This document shows positions 17,771 through 25,733 of a DNA stretch of 64,000 nucleotides, piece after piece. Origin of the DNA: JAAYEV01 sp964508195 (GTDB lineage Bacteria; Bacillota; Clostridia; Ch29); the NCBI GenBank assembly GCA_964508195.1, contig CAZDSH010000001.1, positions 124,001-188,000 on the forward strand, read 5' to 3'. Made by a program: the position numbers and the translations under genes. The notes under the pieces were generated by a model. That model ran no database searches and was not told the DNA's origin. It saw only the letters and a program-made list of their open reading frames with translations. The first letter of the stretch is position 1. Every line of letters begins with the position of its first letter.

Positions 17771-18565
17771 TTAAAGCCCCTTCTTCATGTCCTCTAATTG
17801 TTGTTTAAAGGCCCGTAGCATTAAGGATGCATCACAGGGGGATCCTGTTATCATACTAGCTCCGGCATCGATCAATTCCTTTGCTGTCCGGTTATAAGCG
17901 GAATGGCCTGCGGGTATCCCTAGCTTAACGGAGGTATCCATGGCCTTTGCCTTTGAAAAAATACCATCTATTGTTTCCGCTACCTTCGGATGATCCAATT
18001 CACCGAGTACGTCTAAGGATCTAGATAGGTCCGCGGGCCCTATAAATGCAAAGTCAAGCCCCTCAACCGTTAAGATATCTTCTACCATCTGCGCAGATGC
18101 GCTATCTTCAATCATTGTGCCAACTAAAATATCCTCATTTGAAATACGGATGTGTTCCTTAAAGGGCACCGTCGAGTAATCAGCGGCCCTGGAGCCGGTA
18201 AATATACCGCGGTTACCATAGGGACGATAATATACAGCATCTATCAGCTTTTCGACGTCCTCCCTGTCCTTAGTACGGGGTATCATTATACCCTGCACCC
18301 CGGTTTCGAGCACCCTTAGGATGGTCTTCGAGTTGTTCTCCGGTACCCTTACCATCGTTGTAATGCCTGTGGCGTCCCCGGCCCTGACCATTTCCTGGAC
18401 CAACTGCAACGAAAAAGTTGAATGTTCCATATCAATAATAATGTAATCAAATCCTGCATAGGCCGCCACTTCTATCATGGTAGGATCGGAAAAACCTAGC
18501 CCTGCAAAGGTTCCGAATATTGGTTTGCCTGCATCTAACATTGTTTTTGCTTTGTTTTTTTTCAT
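17771..18565 (-). CDS. HpcH/HpaI aldolase family protein
   Basis: 264 residues from the ATG at 18565. Starts at 18586 lack a ribosome site, whereas 18565 overlaps the stop of an upstream 18-codon ORF (ATGA), which favours coupled initiation. The family fold is a TIM barrel; FDYIIIDMEHSTFS, MIPRTKDREDVEKLI, GTMIEDSASAQMVEDIL and FIGPADLSRSLDV are its signatures and include the metal-binding E and D. Members cleave 2-keto-3-deoxy or 4-hydroxy-2-oxo acids to pyruvate plus an aldehyde, with a divalent metal. In this cluster it could be the final carbon-carbon cleavage step. Confidence 0.88.
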   Translation of the reverse strand: MKKNKAKTMLDAGKPIFGTFAGLGFSDPTMIEVAAYAGFDYIIIDMEHSTFSLQLVQEMVRAGDATGITTMVRVPENNSKTILRVLETGVQGIMIPRTKDREDVEKLIDAVYYRPYGNRGIFTGSRAADYSTVPFKEHIRISNEDILVGTMIEDSASAQMVEDILTVEGLDFAFIGPADLSRSLDVLGELDHPKVAETIDGIFSKAKAMDTSVKLGIPAGHSAYNRTAKELIDAGASMITGSPCDASLMLRAFKQQLEDMKKGL

Positions 18566-18618
18566 CTTAGTTTTATCCCCTTCCATTGATCTTTTAGTGG
18601 TTTGATCGCTTGTTTCAT
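18562..18618 (-). CDS. Putative 18-residue leader peptide overlapping the aldolase start
   Basis: ATG at 18618 follows AAAAGGAGCGAGTT, the best ribosome site in this interval. The frame encodes MKQAIKPLKDQWKGIKLR and stops in a TGA that overlaps the aldolase ATG by ATGA geometry. It is lysine-rich (5 of 18) with one tryptophan. It could couple translation to the aldolase or act in attenuation; no terminator hairpin is visible in the stretch, so coupling is the simpler reading. Too short for homology evidence. Confidence 0.45.
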   Translation of the reverse strand: MKQAIKPLKDQWKGIKLR

Positions 18619-18690
18619 AACTCGCTCCTTTTATGGTTGATGCCCCTAGGCCCTTTGGGATGATTCTTGTTATCCTTTTAGATTTTTCAG

Positions 18691-19452
18691 TTAACCGCTA
18701 TAACCCATCTTTGTAGATATTTTATGTGAATATTCGGTAATCAGTTTTTCAAATCTTTTGATCTTATCATCATCGAATGTATGTTTAAGCCCCGCTATGG
18801 CCATCCCGGCCACAGCCTTTCCCCGATGATCGAATATCGGTGCGCCGAAGGCTAGGACACCTATATCCACCTCCTCATCACTAACAGAGTACCCATGTTT
18901 TTGTATGGTCTTAATCTGGGATAACAATTCGTCAACGGATAATGTCTTGTGCGTAAAGGAATCATGTCTCATATCCGTTATTATTTCCTTTATATCCGCC
19001 GGGTCTAGATGGGCGAATAGAGCCTTTGCTGCAGCGCCGCCATAGAATGGGGCGATTTTCCCTATATCACAATAAAAACGTACATTTTCCCGTCCATCCA
19101 CACGATCTATGAATATAAAATTATTTTTTGTCCTTATGCCTAATGTTACGGTTTCGCCACAGAGATAGGCCAATTCCTTAATAATCGGGTGGGCTACCTC
19201 GCGTAAATCCAAATCCTTTAAAATAAAATTACCTAATTCAAGTAACCCAAAACTTAGTCTGTACTTCCTAGTTTCGGGGTTTTGTTCCACGAGGTTCCTT
19301 TCCTTTAAAGAATATAAAATCCTATAGACTGTCCCCTTATTTATCCCTGTTAATTTACTGATTTGGTTTAGTCCTATTTCCCTACAATTATGATCCTTCC
19401 ATACAAAAAGTATGTTTAGAACATTGTTAGCCGAGGTAAGTGGTTTCAACAC
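18691..19452 (-). CDS. IclR-family transcriptional regulator
   Basis: 253 residues. The N-terminal winged helix-turn-helix (about 8-70) contains GLNQISKLTGINKGTVYRILYSL. The C-terminal ligand-binding domain (about 80-250) has ELAYLCGETVTLGIR, FYGGAAAKALFAH and AVAGMAIAGLKHTF. IclR proteins control catabolic operons and respond to small acids. The start is a GTG at 19452 or the adjacent TTG, with GAGGGGG upstream. It is the first gene of the cluster and the only regulator in it. The region just ahead of the start has repeated GGTT/AACC half-sites, suggesting autoregulation of the whole unit. Confidence 0.9.
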   Translation of the reverse strand: MLKPLTSANNVLNILFVWKDHNCREIGLNQISKLTGINKGTVYRILYSLKERNLVEQNPETRKYRLSFGLLELGNFILKDLDLREVAHPIIKELAYLCGETVTLGIRTKNNFIFIDRVDGRENVRFYCDIGKIAPFYGGAAAKALFAHLDPADIKEIITDMRHDSFTHKTLSVDELLSQIKTIQKHGYSVSDEEVDIGVLAFGAPIFDHRGKAVAGMAIAGLKHTFDDDKIKRFEKLITEYSHKISTKMGYSG

Positions 19453-19471
19453 CTCACCCCCTCGTATGTAT

Positions 19472-19495
19472 GGTTACATATAGCAACCACTGGTT
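19472..19495. promoter_or_regulatory. Candidate IclR operator with three GGTT/AACC half-sites
   Basis: TGGTT (19471-19475), AACCA (19485-19489) and TGGTT (19491-19495) alternate in orientation. The right pair forms the perfect palindrome AACCACTGGTT and the left pair a 17-base interrupted palindrome. It sits about 20-45 bases downstream of the -10 of the iclR promoter, where binding would block transcription. Assignment to the IclR protein is inference. Confidence 0.5.
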
Positions 19496-19516
19496 ATTTT
19501 TCTACGTTTTGATTTA

Positions 19517-19545
19517 ATTATAGTCCAATTTTCATTCGTTGTCAA
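19517..19545 (-). promoter_or_regulatory. Consensus sigma-A promoter of the catabolic cluster
   Basis: Perfect TTGACA (19545-19540) and TATAAT (19522-19517) separated by 17 bases on the minus strand. It is the strongest promoter in the window and drives iclR and probably the genes after it, because no terminator follows iclR. Confidence 0.9.
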
Positions 19546-19587
19546 TTAAATAAGTTTTGCATTGTCATACAAAGCCCCTTTGGAAAT

Positions 19588-19612
19588 AAAAAAAGGACCC
19601 CTTAAAGGTCCC
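19588..19612 (-). terminator. Intrinsic terminator of spoIVA
   Basis: GGACC (19611-19607), a short loop and GGTCC (19599-19595), followed by TTTTTTTATTT on the minus strand, ten bases after the spoIVA stop. It isolates the catabolic cluster from the spore gene. Confidence 0.8.
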
Positions 19613-19619
19613 CAATAGC

Positions 19620-21098
19620 TTAAAGTATTATACAGATTAGTCCGCCGCTACCCTCATTGACTATCCTTTGTAATGTAAGCTGTAGCTTATCCCGGGCATC
19701 GTCGGGCATCTTTAGCAGTTTATTTTGCAATTGTTCCCGTACCAGATCGTATAAAGATTTGCCGAATATGTTCGATTCCCATAATTTCGATGGGTCGTTT
19801 TCGAATTCCGAGATCAAATAATTGAGCAATTCTTCGCTCTGTTTCTCCGTACCTACTAGGGGAGATACCTCGGTCTTTATATCGGCCCTTATCATATGTA
19901 TTGAGGGGGAGCTCGCCCTTAACTTAACGCCGAACCTACTGCCCTGTTTAAAAATTTCCGGCTCCTCGAGGATCAATTCGTCAAGCTTCGGTGATACGAC
20001 ACCGTAACCCTCCTCCCAAACATCCTTTAAAGCCGAGGCAACCCTGTCATATTGTTTTTTAGCCTCAGACAGTTCACCTACAAGACCCAATAGCTGATGC
20101 TCGCTTTCCAGGGGGTAATCGGTAATTTCTTCGATTATGTTATAAAATAATCCCGCCTCGGTTTCAATCCTAATATGCACAATTCCTTCCCCTAGGTTTA
20201 TATTTTCAAATTCCGACCTTTTAGCGAAATCATACGCGTCGAGGGCCTTCGGTATTCCCTCGGTATCCTTTAACCTTTTTATATCAGCGGTACTTGATTG
20301 AACCGCCTTTATTATCCCCTGCCTGAGCCAGTGATCAAAATCCAGGCCCTCTATCCATTGGGGTAGATCTATATGTATTTCAGTAACCGGGAATTCGAAC
20401 AATACCCTTTCCAGTATATAATGAACATCGTCCATGGACATATTCATACAATCTACTACACATACGGGTACTTCGTATTTTGCTTCCAAGGACTCCGCTA
20501 TATTCCTGGTTTCCTCCGCCCTGGGATGGGTACTGTTTAAAAGTATTACGAAGGGTTTGTTCAGATCCTTTAACTCCTTTACAACCCTTTCCTCCGCCTG
20601 TATATAGTTTTGCCTGGGTATCTCGGTAATGGAGCCGTCAGTAGTTACCAAAAACCCTATAGTCGAATGATCGTTTATTACTTTCCTTGTGCCTAGCTCC
20701 GCAGCCTCCTCAAAGGGAATCTTGTTTTCGAACCAAGGCGTTGATACCATCCTGGGCATTTCGTTCTCTAAATGCCCTATAGCTCCTTTTACCATATAGC
20801 CGACACAATCCACTAGCCTCACGCGGAACCTCGCATTGTCCTTTAATACTATTTCGACGGCTTCATTAGGTACGAACTTAGGCTCGGTAGTGGAAATAGT
20901 ACGCCCCGCCCCGCTTTGCGGCAGCTCATCCTTAGCCCTTTCCTTTATATAGGGATTATCTATATTCGGTAGTACCAATAAATCCATAAACCTTTTGATG
21001 AACGTGGATTTACCTGTCCGTACGGGCCCCACTATTCCAATATAAATATCCCCCTGGGTTCGTTCTGCTATGTCTTTATATATATTGAATTCTTCCAC
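19620..21098 (-). CDS. spoIVA: Stage IV sporulation protein A (spore coat morphogenetic ATPase)
   Basis: 492 residues, the usual SpoIVA length. The N-terminal ATPase domain has Walker A GPVRTGKST (24-32) and FRVRLVDCVGYMVKGAIGH with the switch region. The middle and C-terminal domains end in GGLICIIL, the hydrophobic tail that contacts SpoVM at the forespore surface. SpoIVA polymerises on ATP hydrolysis to form the coat basal layer. Start is GTG with AAAGGGGGG upstream. A sigma-E-like promoter is possible, fitting mother-cell expression. It is the boundary between conserved genes and the accessory cluster. Confidence 0.98.
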   Translation of the reverse strand: MEEFNIYKDIAERTQGDIYIGIVGPVRTGKSTFIKRFMDLLVLPNIDNPYIKERAKDELPQSGAGRTISTTEPKFVPNEAVEIVLKDNARFRVRLVDCVGYMVKGAIGHLENEMPRMVSTPWFENKIPFEEAAELGTRKVINDHSTIGFLVTTDGSITEIPRQNYIQAEERVVKELKDLNKPFVILLNSTHPRAEETRNIAESLEAKYEVPVCVVDCMNMSMDDVHYILERVLFEFPVTEIHIDLPQWIEGLDFDHWLRQGIIKAVQSSTADIKRLKDTEGIPKALDAYDFAKRSEFENINLGEGIVHIRIETEAGLFYNIIEEITDYPLESEHQLLGLVGELSEAKKQYDRVASALKDVWEEGYGVVSPKLDELILEEPEIFKQGSRFGVKLRASSPSIHMIRADIKTEVSPLVGTEKQSEELLNYLISEFENDPSKLWESNIFGKSLYDLVREQLQNKLLKMPDDARDKLQLTLQRIVNEGSGGLICIIL

Positions 21099-21144
21099 GT
21101 CTTTATCCCCCCTTTTTACTTAATGGAACATGCCTTAACATTAT

Positions 21145-21172
21145 ATATATATGAGGGGAAAACCGTATTATT
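21145..21172 (-). promoter_or_regulatory. Candidate sigma-E promoter of spoIVA
   Basis: AATAAT (21172-21167) and CATATATAT (21153-21145) with a 13-base spacer on the minus strand. The -10 resembles the sigma-E CATACAAT consensus. Spacing is slightly short, so this is a suggestion supported mainly by the known sigma-E control of spoIVA. Confidence 0.35.
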
Positions 21173-21225
21173 ACTAAAAAAAATACGTCCCCCACGCCCC
21201 CTGGACCGCCACCTATTTCAGATTA

Positions 21226-21265
21226 AAAAAAAACAAAAAACCCCGGGGTAGGATCCGCCCGGGAT
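21226..21265 (-). terminator. Intrinsic terminator of gpsA operon
   Basis: ATCCCGGG (21265-21258) and CCCGGGGT (21247-21240) form an 8-bp stem followed by TTTTTTGTTTTTTTTT. It ends the der-plsY-gpsA transcript about 20 bases after gpsA. Confidence 0.9.
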
Positions 21266-21285
21266 TTTATGTAGAATCTGATCCT

Positions 21286-22302
21286 TTACCAGCCTTCGGC
21301 AATTTCTTCAGTCTCATGGGTTTTACTCCTTAGCATCAGATTTTCTACGGATTTTTTTACGTCACCCTTTTTAAATAAAACGCTATATATCTCCCTAGTT
21401 ATGGGCATATCTATATCATGAAGTTCTGAAAGTTTGTAGGCGGCCTCAGTAGCCCTTATGCCCTCTACTACCATGTGTGTACCCCCTAATACTTCATCAA
21501 GGGGCTTACCTTCGCCTATCTGTATACCGGCCCTTCTATTACGACTATGCATACTGGTACAGGTAACTATAAGGTCCCCTATACCGGTAAGACCTGCAAA
21601 GGTTGAAGCCTTGGCCCCCATCTTTACGCCTAACCTTGCTATTTCTACTATTCCCCTAGTCATAATAGCTGCCTTAGTATTGTCGCCGTACCCTAGGCCG
21701 TCTGAGATCCCCGCGCCTAAAGCGATTACGTTTTTTAATGCGCCGCCTATTTCGACCCCTATTATATCGGGGTTAGTATAGACTCTGAATGTCGGGGCCA
21801 TAAATAGATCCTGTACGTATTCCGCCATTCCCCGTTCCCTGGAGGCAACAGCCACCGTTGTCGGCATACCCTTTCCAACCTCCTCTGCATGGCTTGGCCC
21901 GGACACAGTAGCTACACTGTTTTTTGGAAAGGTTCCCTTTATGATCTCCGACATACGTTTAAGGGTATCTGTATCCAACCCCTTAGCTACGTTGATTAGC
22001 CTTTGTTTTGGTTCGATCAAGGGGTCCAGCACCTTTATGACATCCTTTAATCCATGGGAGGGAACGGCAAACACGATAGCCTCGCATCCCCTGATACTTC
22101 CCTTTATATCACCTATCGGGTTAATGTTTTTACCCAGCTTAACCCCGGGTAAATATGTTGTATTTTCCCCGGTTTTTTTTATCTTCTCTAAAAGGTCCCT
22201 ATTACGAACCCATAGATTTAATTCTATACCTTTGCCGTCGAGCACCGTAGCAAGGGCAGTGCCCCAACTTCCGGCGCCTAATATTGCAATTTTTGTATTC
22301 AT
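21286..22302 (-). CDS. gpsA: NAD(P)-dependent glycerol-3-phosphate dehydrogenase
   Basis: 338 residues. Dinucleotide-binding GAGSWGTALA (9-18) at the N-terminus, substrate-binding GGALKNVIALGAGI and the catalytic-domain LTGIGDLIVTCTS are diagnostic. It reduces dihydroxyacetone phosphate to sn-glycerol 3-phosphate, the acceptor that PlsY acylates, so it works directly with the gene upstream. It lies 6 bases after plsY in the der-plsY-gpsA order also common in Firmicutes. Confidence 0.97.
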   Translation of the reverse strand: MNTKIAILGAGSWGTALATVLDGKGIELNLWVRNRDLLEKIKKTGENTTYLPGVKLGKNINPIGDIKGSIRGCEAIVFAVPSHGLKDVIKVLDPLIEPKQRLINVAKGLDTDTLKRMSEIIKGTFPKNSVATVSGPSHAEEVGKGMPTTVAVASRERGMAEYVQDLFMAPTFRVYTNPDIIGVEIGGALKNVIALGAGISDGLGYGDNTKAAIMTRGIVEIARLGVKMGAKASTFAGLTGIGDLIVTCTSMHSRNRRAGIQIGEGKPLDEVLGGTHMVVEGIRATEAAYKLSELHDIDMPITREIYSVLFKKGDVKKSVENLMLRSKTHETEEIAEGW

Positions 22303-22308
22303 AATAAA

Positions 22309-22917
22309 CTATTCCCCCTTTTTTGATGTGAATTTTATCGTAATCTTCGATTCCCGGCCCCTTAGTAACCTTTTTATATTATCTTTATGCCGTAACAGGG
22401 CAAACACGCTTATGGCCCCAGAAAATATTATCATCTCCCGGGAGGATTTAAAGAATATTACGAGTACTGGATAGAGCAGCGCACAGCTAATTGATGCCAA
22501 GGATACGTACCGGGTTATTATTATTATAAGTACACCGATAGTAAGCACTATAGCCGCCACCCTTATATCCAAGCTAAAAAGCACCCCTAGGGAAGTAGCT
22601 ATCCCCTTACCCCCCTTAAATTTGAGTACGAAGGGCCAGTTGTGACCGCACACCGCCGCTGTTCCAGCTAGGATAGTGCTTATATCGCCGCCCCCTATAT
22701 GTCTGCCTACGATTACCGCCATTACCCCTTTGAGGATGTCTATGGCAAAGGCAAAGGCCGCGGGCTTGCTACCCAGTACCCTGTTCACGTTCGTCGCACC
22801 GGCGTTTTTGCTCCCATGTTCCCTTATATCTATGCCCCCTACGATTTTGCCTATTATGTATGCTCCATTTACGTTTCCGAGTAAATACCCTAAAAGAACT
22901 GATACTGCCAGACCCAT
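22309..22917 (-). CDS. plsY: Acyl-phosphate:glycerol-3-phosphate acyltransferase
   Basis: 202 residues, five membrane spans. The three PlsY motifs are present: GNVNGAYIIGK with SKNAGATNVNRVLG (motif 1 region), KFKGGKGIATSLG (motif 2), and a polar loop near RYVSLASI (motif 3). It transfers acyl groups from acyl phosphate to glycerol 3-phosphate, the first step of membrane phospholipid synthesis. It lies between der and gpsA. Confidence 0.96.
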   Translation of the reverse strand: MGLAVSVLLGYLLGNVNGAYIIGKIVGGIDIREHGSKNAGATNVNRVLGSKPAAFAFAIDILKGVMAVIVGRHIGGGDISTILAGTAAVCGHNWPFVLKFKGGKGIATSLGVLFSLDIRVAAIVLTIGVLIIIITRYVSLASISCALLYPVLVIFFKSSREMIIFSGAISVFALLRHKDNIKRLLRGRESKITIKFTSKKGE

Positions 22918-22930
22918 AGATTAGCCCCCT

Positions 22931-24247
22931 TTATTCATTCTTTTCCCTTACTGCTATTCTGATCGGCGTTCCGTTAAAATCGAAGGCTTCGCGAAATTGG
23001 TTTTCGATGTAACGAAGATAGGAAAAGTGCATCAGCTTGTTGTCATTAACAAATAGTGCAAAGGAAGGGGGTTTGATATCGAACTGGGTACCATAGAAAA
23101 TCTTAAGCCTTCTGCCTTTGTCTGAAGGCGGTTGATTTATAAGCGTTGCCTCCCCTAAAACTTCGTTTAACACCCCCGTGGTAATCCGCCGCATTGCATT
23201 TAGATTTACTTCTTCTACTAATTTTAGAATCCTATTTACCCTTTGCCCGGTTTTGGCGGATATGAACAGGATAGGTGCATAGTCTATAAATGCGAGCTTA
23301 GTCCTTATATTGTTTCTATACTCCTTAGTACCCTTACTTTTTTCTCTATAGATATCCCATTTGTTAATCGCTATTATACAAGCCTTGCCTTCTTTTTGTA
23401 TGTGTCCCGCTATTTTTGTATCCTGCTCCGTCGGCCCTTCACAGGCATCTATCACTAAAATGCTGACATCGCTCCTTGTAACCGCTGTCAATGCCCTTAG
23501 GACGCTATATTTTTCGATAACTCCGTCTATTCGACTCTTCCTCCTTATACCTGCAGTATCTATAAATATATATTTCTTCCCATCGGCAATAAAGGGCGTA
23601 TCTACTGCATCCCTTGTAGTACCGGGTACATCGCTTACTATGACCCTATCTTCACCGAGGATTTTGTTTAGAAGCGATGATTTACCCACATTAGGCTTGC
23701 CTAATATAGCAACCCTTGTTATATCCTCGGCTTTTGTTTCGGCTTCCCTATCCGGAAATTTTGACGCTATCTCGTCCAATAAATCCCCAAGGCCTAGCTG
23801 TTGTTCCGCGGATATAGGTATAGGTTTTCCTAGACCAAGGTTATAAAATTCGTATACGTATTCTTCCCATCGTTTAGAATCCACCTTATTACATACCAGT
23901 ATTATCGGTTTCAAGGATTTCCTTAAAACGTCCGCTACCTCATGATCAGTTGACGTTATACCCTCCCTTGCATCAACCATAAACAAAATAATATCTGCGG
24001 TATCTATTGCAATTTGTGATTGGATCCGCATTTGTTCGAATATAGGATCTTCCTTCGCAAATTCAATGCCCCCTGTATCTATTAACGTAAATTCGTGGTT
24101 TAGCCACCCCACATCGGCGTATATTCTATCCCGTGTTATGCCGGGGATGGCCTCTACTATAGAAATTCTTTTACCTGCTATTTTATTAAAAAACGTGGAT
24201 TTGCCTACGTTTGGCCTTCCCACTATAGCCACTATCGGTTTTGCCAT
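22931..24247 (-). CDS. der: Ribosome-assembly GTPase Der (EngA)
   Basis: 438 residues from the ATG at 24247, which has GGGGGGTTTGTG upstream and overlaps the stop of the DUF512 gene (TGATG). The longer frame to 24301 is unlikely. Two tandem GTPase domains are clear: VGRPNVGKST and DTGG in the first, LGKPNVGKSS with VPGTTRDAVDTPF and NKWD in the second. A KH-like C-terminal domain follows, ending RIAVREKN. Der acts in 50S subunit maturation. Confidence 0.98.
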   Translation of the reverse strand: MAKPIVAIVGRPNVGKSTFFNKIAGKRISIVEAIPGITRDRIYADVGWLNHEFTLIDTGGIEFAKEDPIFEQMRIQSQIAIDTADIILFMVDAREGITSTDHEVADVLRKSLKPIILVCNKVDSKRWEEYVYEFYNLGLGKPIPISAEQQLGLGDLLDEIASKFPDREAETKAEDITRVAILGKPNVGKSSLLNKILGEDRVIVSDVPGTTRDAVDTPFIADGKKYIFIDTAGIRRKSRIDGVIEKYSVLRALTAVTRSDVSILVIDACEGPTEQDTKIAGHIQKEGKACIIAINKWDIYREKSKGTKEYRNNIRTKLAFIDYAPILFISAKTGQRVNRILKLVEEVNLNAMRRITTGVLNEVLGEATLINQPPSDKGRRLKIFYGTQFDIKPPSFALFVNDNKLMHFSYLRYIENQFREAFDFNGTPIRIAVREKNE

Positions 24248-25566
24248 CACAAACCCCCCAGGATTAATTTTTCCAACAATATCCCACCATCGACGGGACA
24301 TGCTCTTACCTCTACATCGAGGGCTTCTTTTACCATGGATATGGTTATATCGTCAAGGAATACTTCTTCCCCGGCCCTCAACATATTCTTAGGTATGATC
24401 AATTTTTTTCCTAATTCCTTGTCCCTTAACTGAGCGATTAAATCGTTGCCTGTAACAAGGCCGGATACGTTTATAGTTTCGCCGAAGAATTTATTCGATA
24501 TTGGATACACGGATATATTCCTGTGTCCCGTCTTTTTCTCGGCCTTTTCGATGAGGCGTTTTATAAAATCCGCTGCAGCAACCCCTGTTGCAATGGAAAT
24601 CCTATCTCGTTTCCTATAACCGTAGGACGCTCCGTTAAACATATCATTAAACTGTTTTTCAAATAAGGACATCATACCTATACCATTTTCCAACTGCGGA
24701 AAATCCCCATAGGTTTCGTAATGCGGTATCGGTAGTTTAGCCTTTAGATATAATTCGTCAGCGGCGTACACAACCCTGCTTTTGCACCTTTGATAGAAAG
24801 ATCTTTGCCACTTATTTATAATATCTATGGCATAGACGGCGCCCCTGGCGTCAAGGGGTCTTAATGGAAAAAGTCCCTCCCTATATCTGGTGATGCCAAC
24901 AGGCACTACGCCAATGCTTTTTATGTTATGCCCTAGATTAAACAAATCCCTTAGCGTCCTATCAAGCTCAATCCCGTCGTTTATCCCGGGGCACAACACT
25001 ATCTGGCAGTTTAACGCTAGTCCATTTTGTGAAAATGTGTCCAATATTCTAAGTCCTTTATCGGCCCTTGGGTTCCTTAGCATCCGTACCCTTAAATCCG
25101 GGTCCGTGGTATGCACCGATACGTTTAGCGGGCTTATTCTATATTTTATTATCCTATCTATATCCGATGATCTTAAATTAGTCAATGATATAAAATTGCC
25201 CTGTAAGAACGAAAGCCTCAAATCATCATCCTTAAAATAAAGGCTCTCCCTCATCCCTTGGGGCAACTGATCTATAAAACAAAATATACATTTATTCGCA
25301 CAGCTTTTCTCAGGACTCATAAGTTCCGTTTCGAATACAAGTCCCAAGTCCTCGTAGGGTTCCTTATCTATCTCTAATAGCCACTCCTCGCCGGAGACCT
25401 TTTTGATAAGTACCTCTATGTAATAATCATTTATCACGTACCTATATTCTAAAATGTCCTCTATAGGATCACCGTTAATACTAAGCAGCATATCCCCCGT
25501 TGAGACGCCTGATTCCTCCGCAATGCTACCCTCTTTAACCGTCGTTATCCGATGGGCTTTTGTCAT
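24247..25566 (-). CDS. DUF512 family Fe-S protein with PDZ-like N-terminus
   Basis: 439 residues. The N-terminus (about 1-60) is PDZ-like: GSIAEESGVSTGDMLLSING. A cysteine motif CANKCIFCFIDQLP near residue 90 has CxxxCxxC spacing as in radical SAM enzymes, followed by the DUF512 domain with NCQIVLCPGINDG and a C-terminal IPKNMLRAGEEVFLDDITI segment. The family is recognised (related to cyanobacterial TIGR03279 proteins) but has no established reaction; oxidoreductase or radical chemistry is inferred from the cluster motif. GGAGG precedes the ATG. It is directly coupled to der. Confidence 0.82.
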   Translation of the reverse strand: MTKAHRITTVKEGSIAEESGVSTGDMLLSINGDPIEDILEYRYVINDYYIEVLIKKVSGEEWLLEIDKEPYEDLGLVFETELMSPEKSCANKCIFCFIDQLPQGMRESLYFKDDDLRLSFLQGNFISLTNLRSSDIDRIIKYRISPLNVSVHTTDPDLRVRMLRNPRADKGLRILDTFSQNGLALNCQIVLCPGINDGIELDRTLRDLFNLGHNIKSIGVVPVGITRYREGLFPLRPLDARGAVYAIDIINKWQRSFYQRCKSRVVYAADELYLKAKLPIPHYETYGDFPQLENGIGMMSLFEKQFNDMFNGASYGYRKRDRISIATGVAAADFIKRLIEKAEKKTGHRNISVYPISNKFFGETINVSGLVTGNDLIAQLRDKELGKKLIIPKNMLRAGEEVFLDDITISMVKEALDVEVRACPVDGGILLEKLILGGL

Positions 25567-25665
25567 ATTTATTACCTCCGCCTACTACCTGATGCTAGTA
25601 TTATATCATAATAATGTTTTAGATTATATGTGTAACTATTATCCCATACCTTTGTAATATAACAA

Positions 25666-25701
25666 AGGGATTTTGCTCCTTTAGACGAATGCAAAATCCC
25701 T
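25666..25701 (-). terminator. Stem-loop after the SpoIIP-type gene
   Basis: AGGGATTTTGC and GCAAAATCCCT form a perfect 11-bp stem around a 14-base loop. The following TTTGTTATATT is only moderately T-rich. Likely terminator of the DUF1614-spoIIP unit. Confidence 0.7.
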
Positions 25702-25733
25702 AACTGTCTTAATATAATGTAATTGGAACGGCT

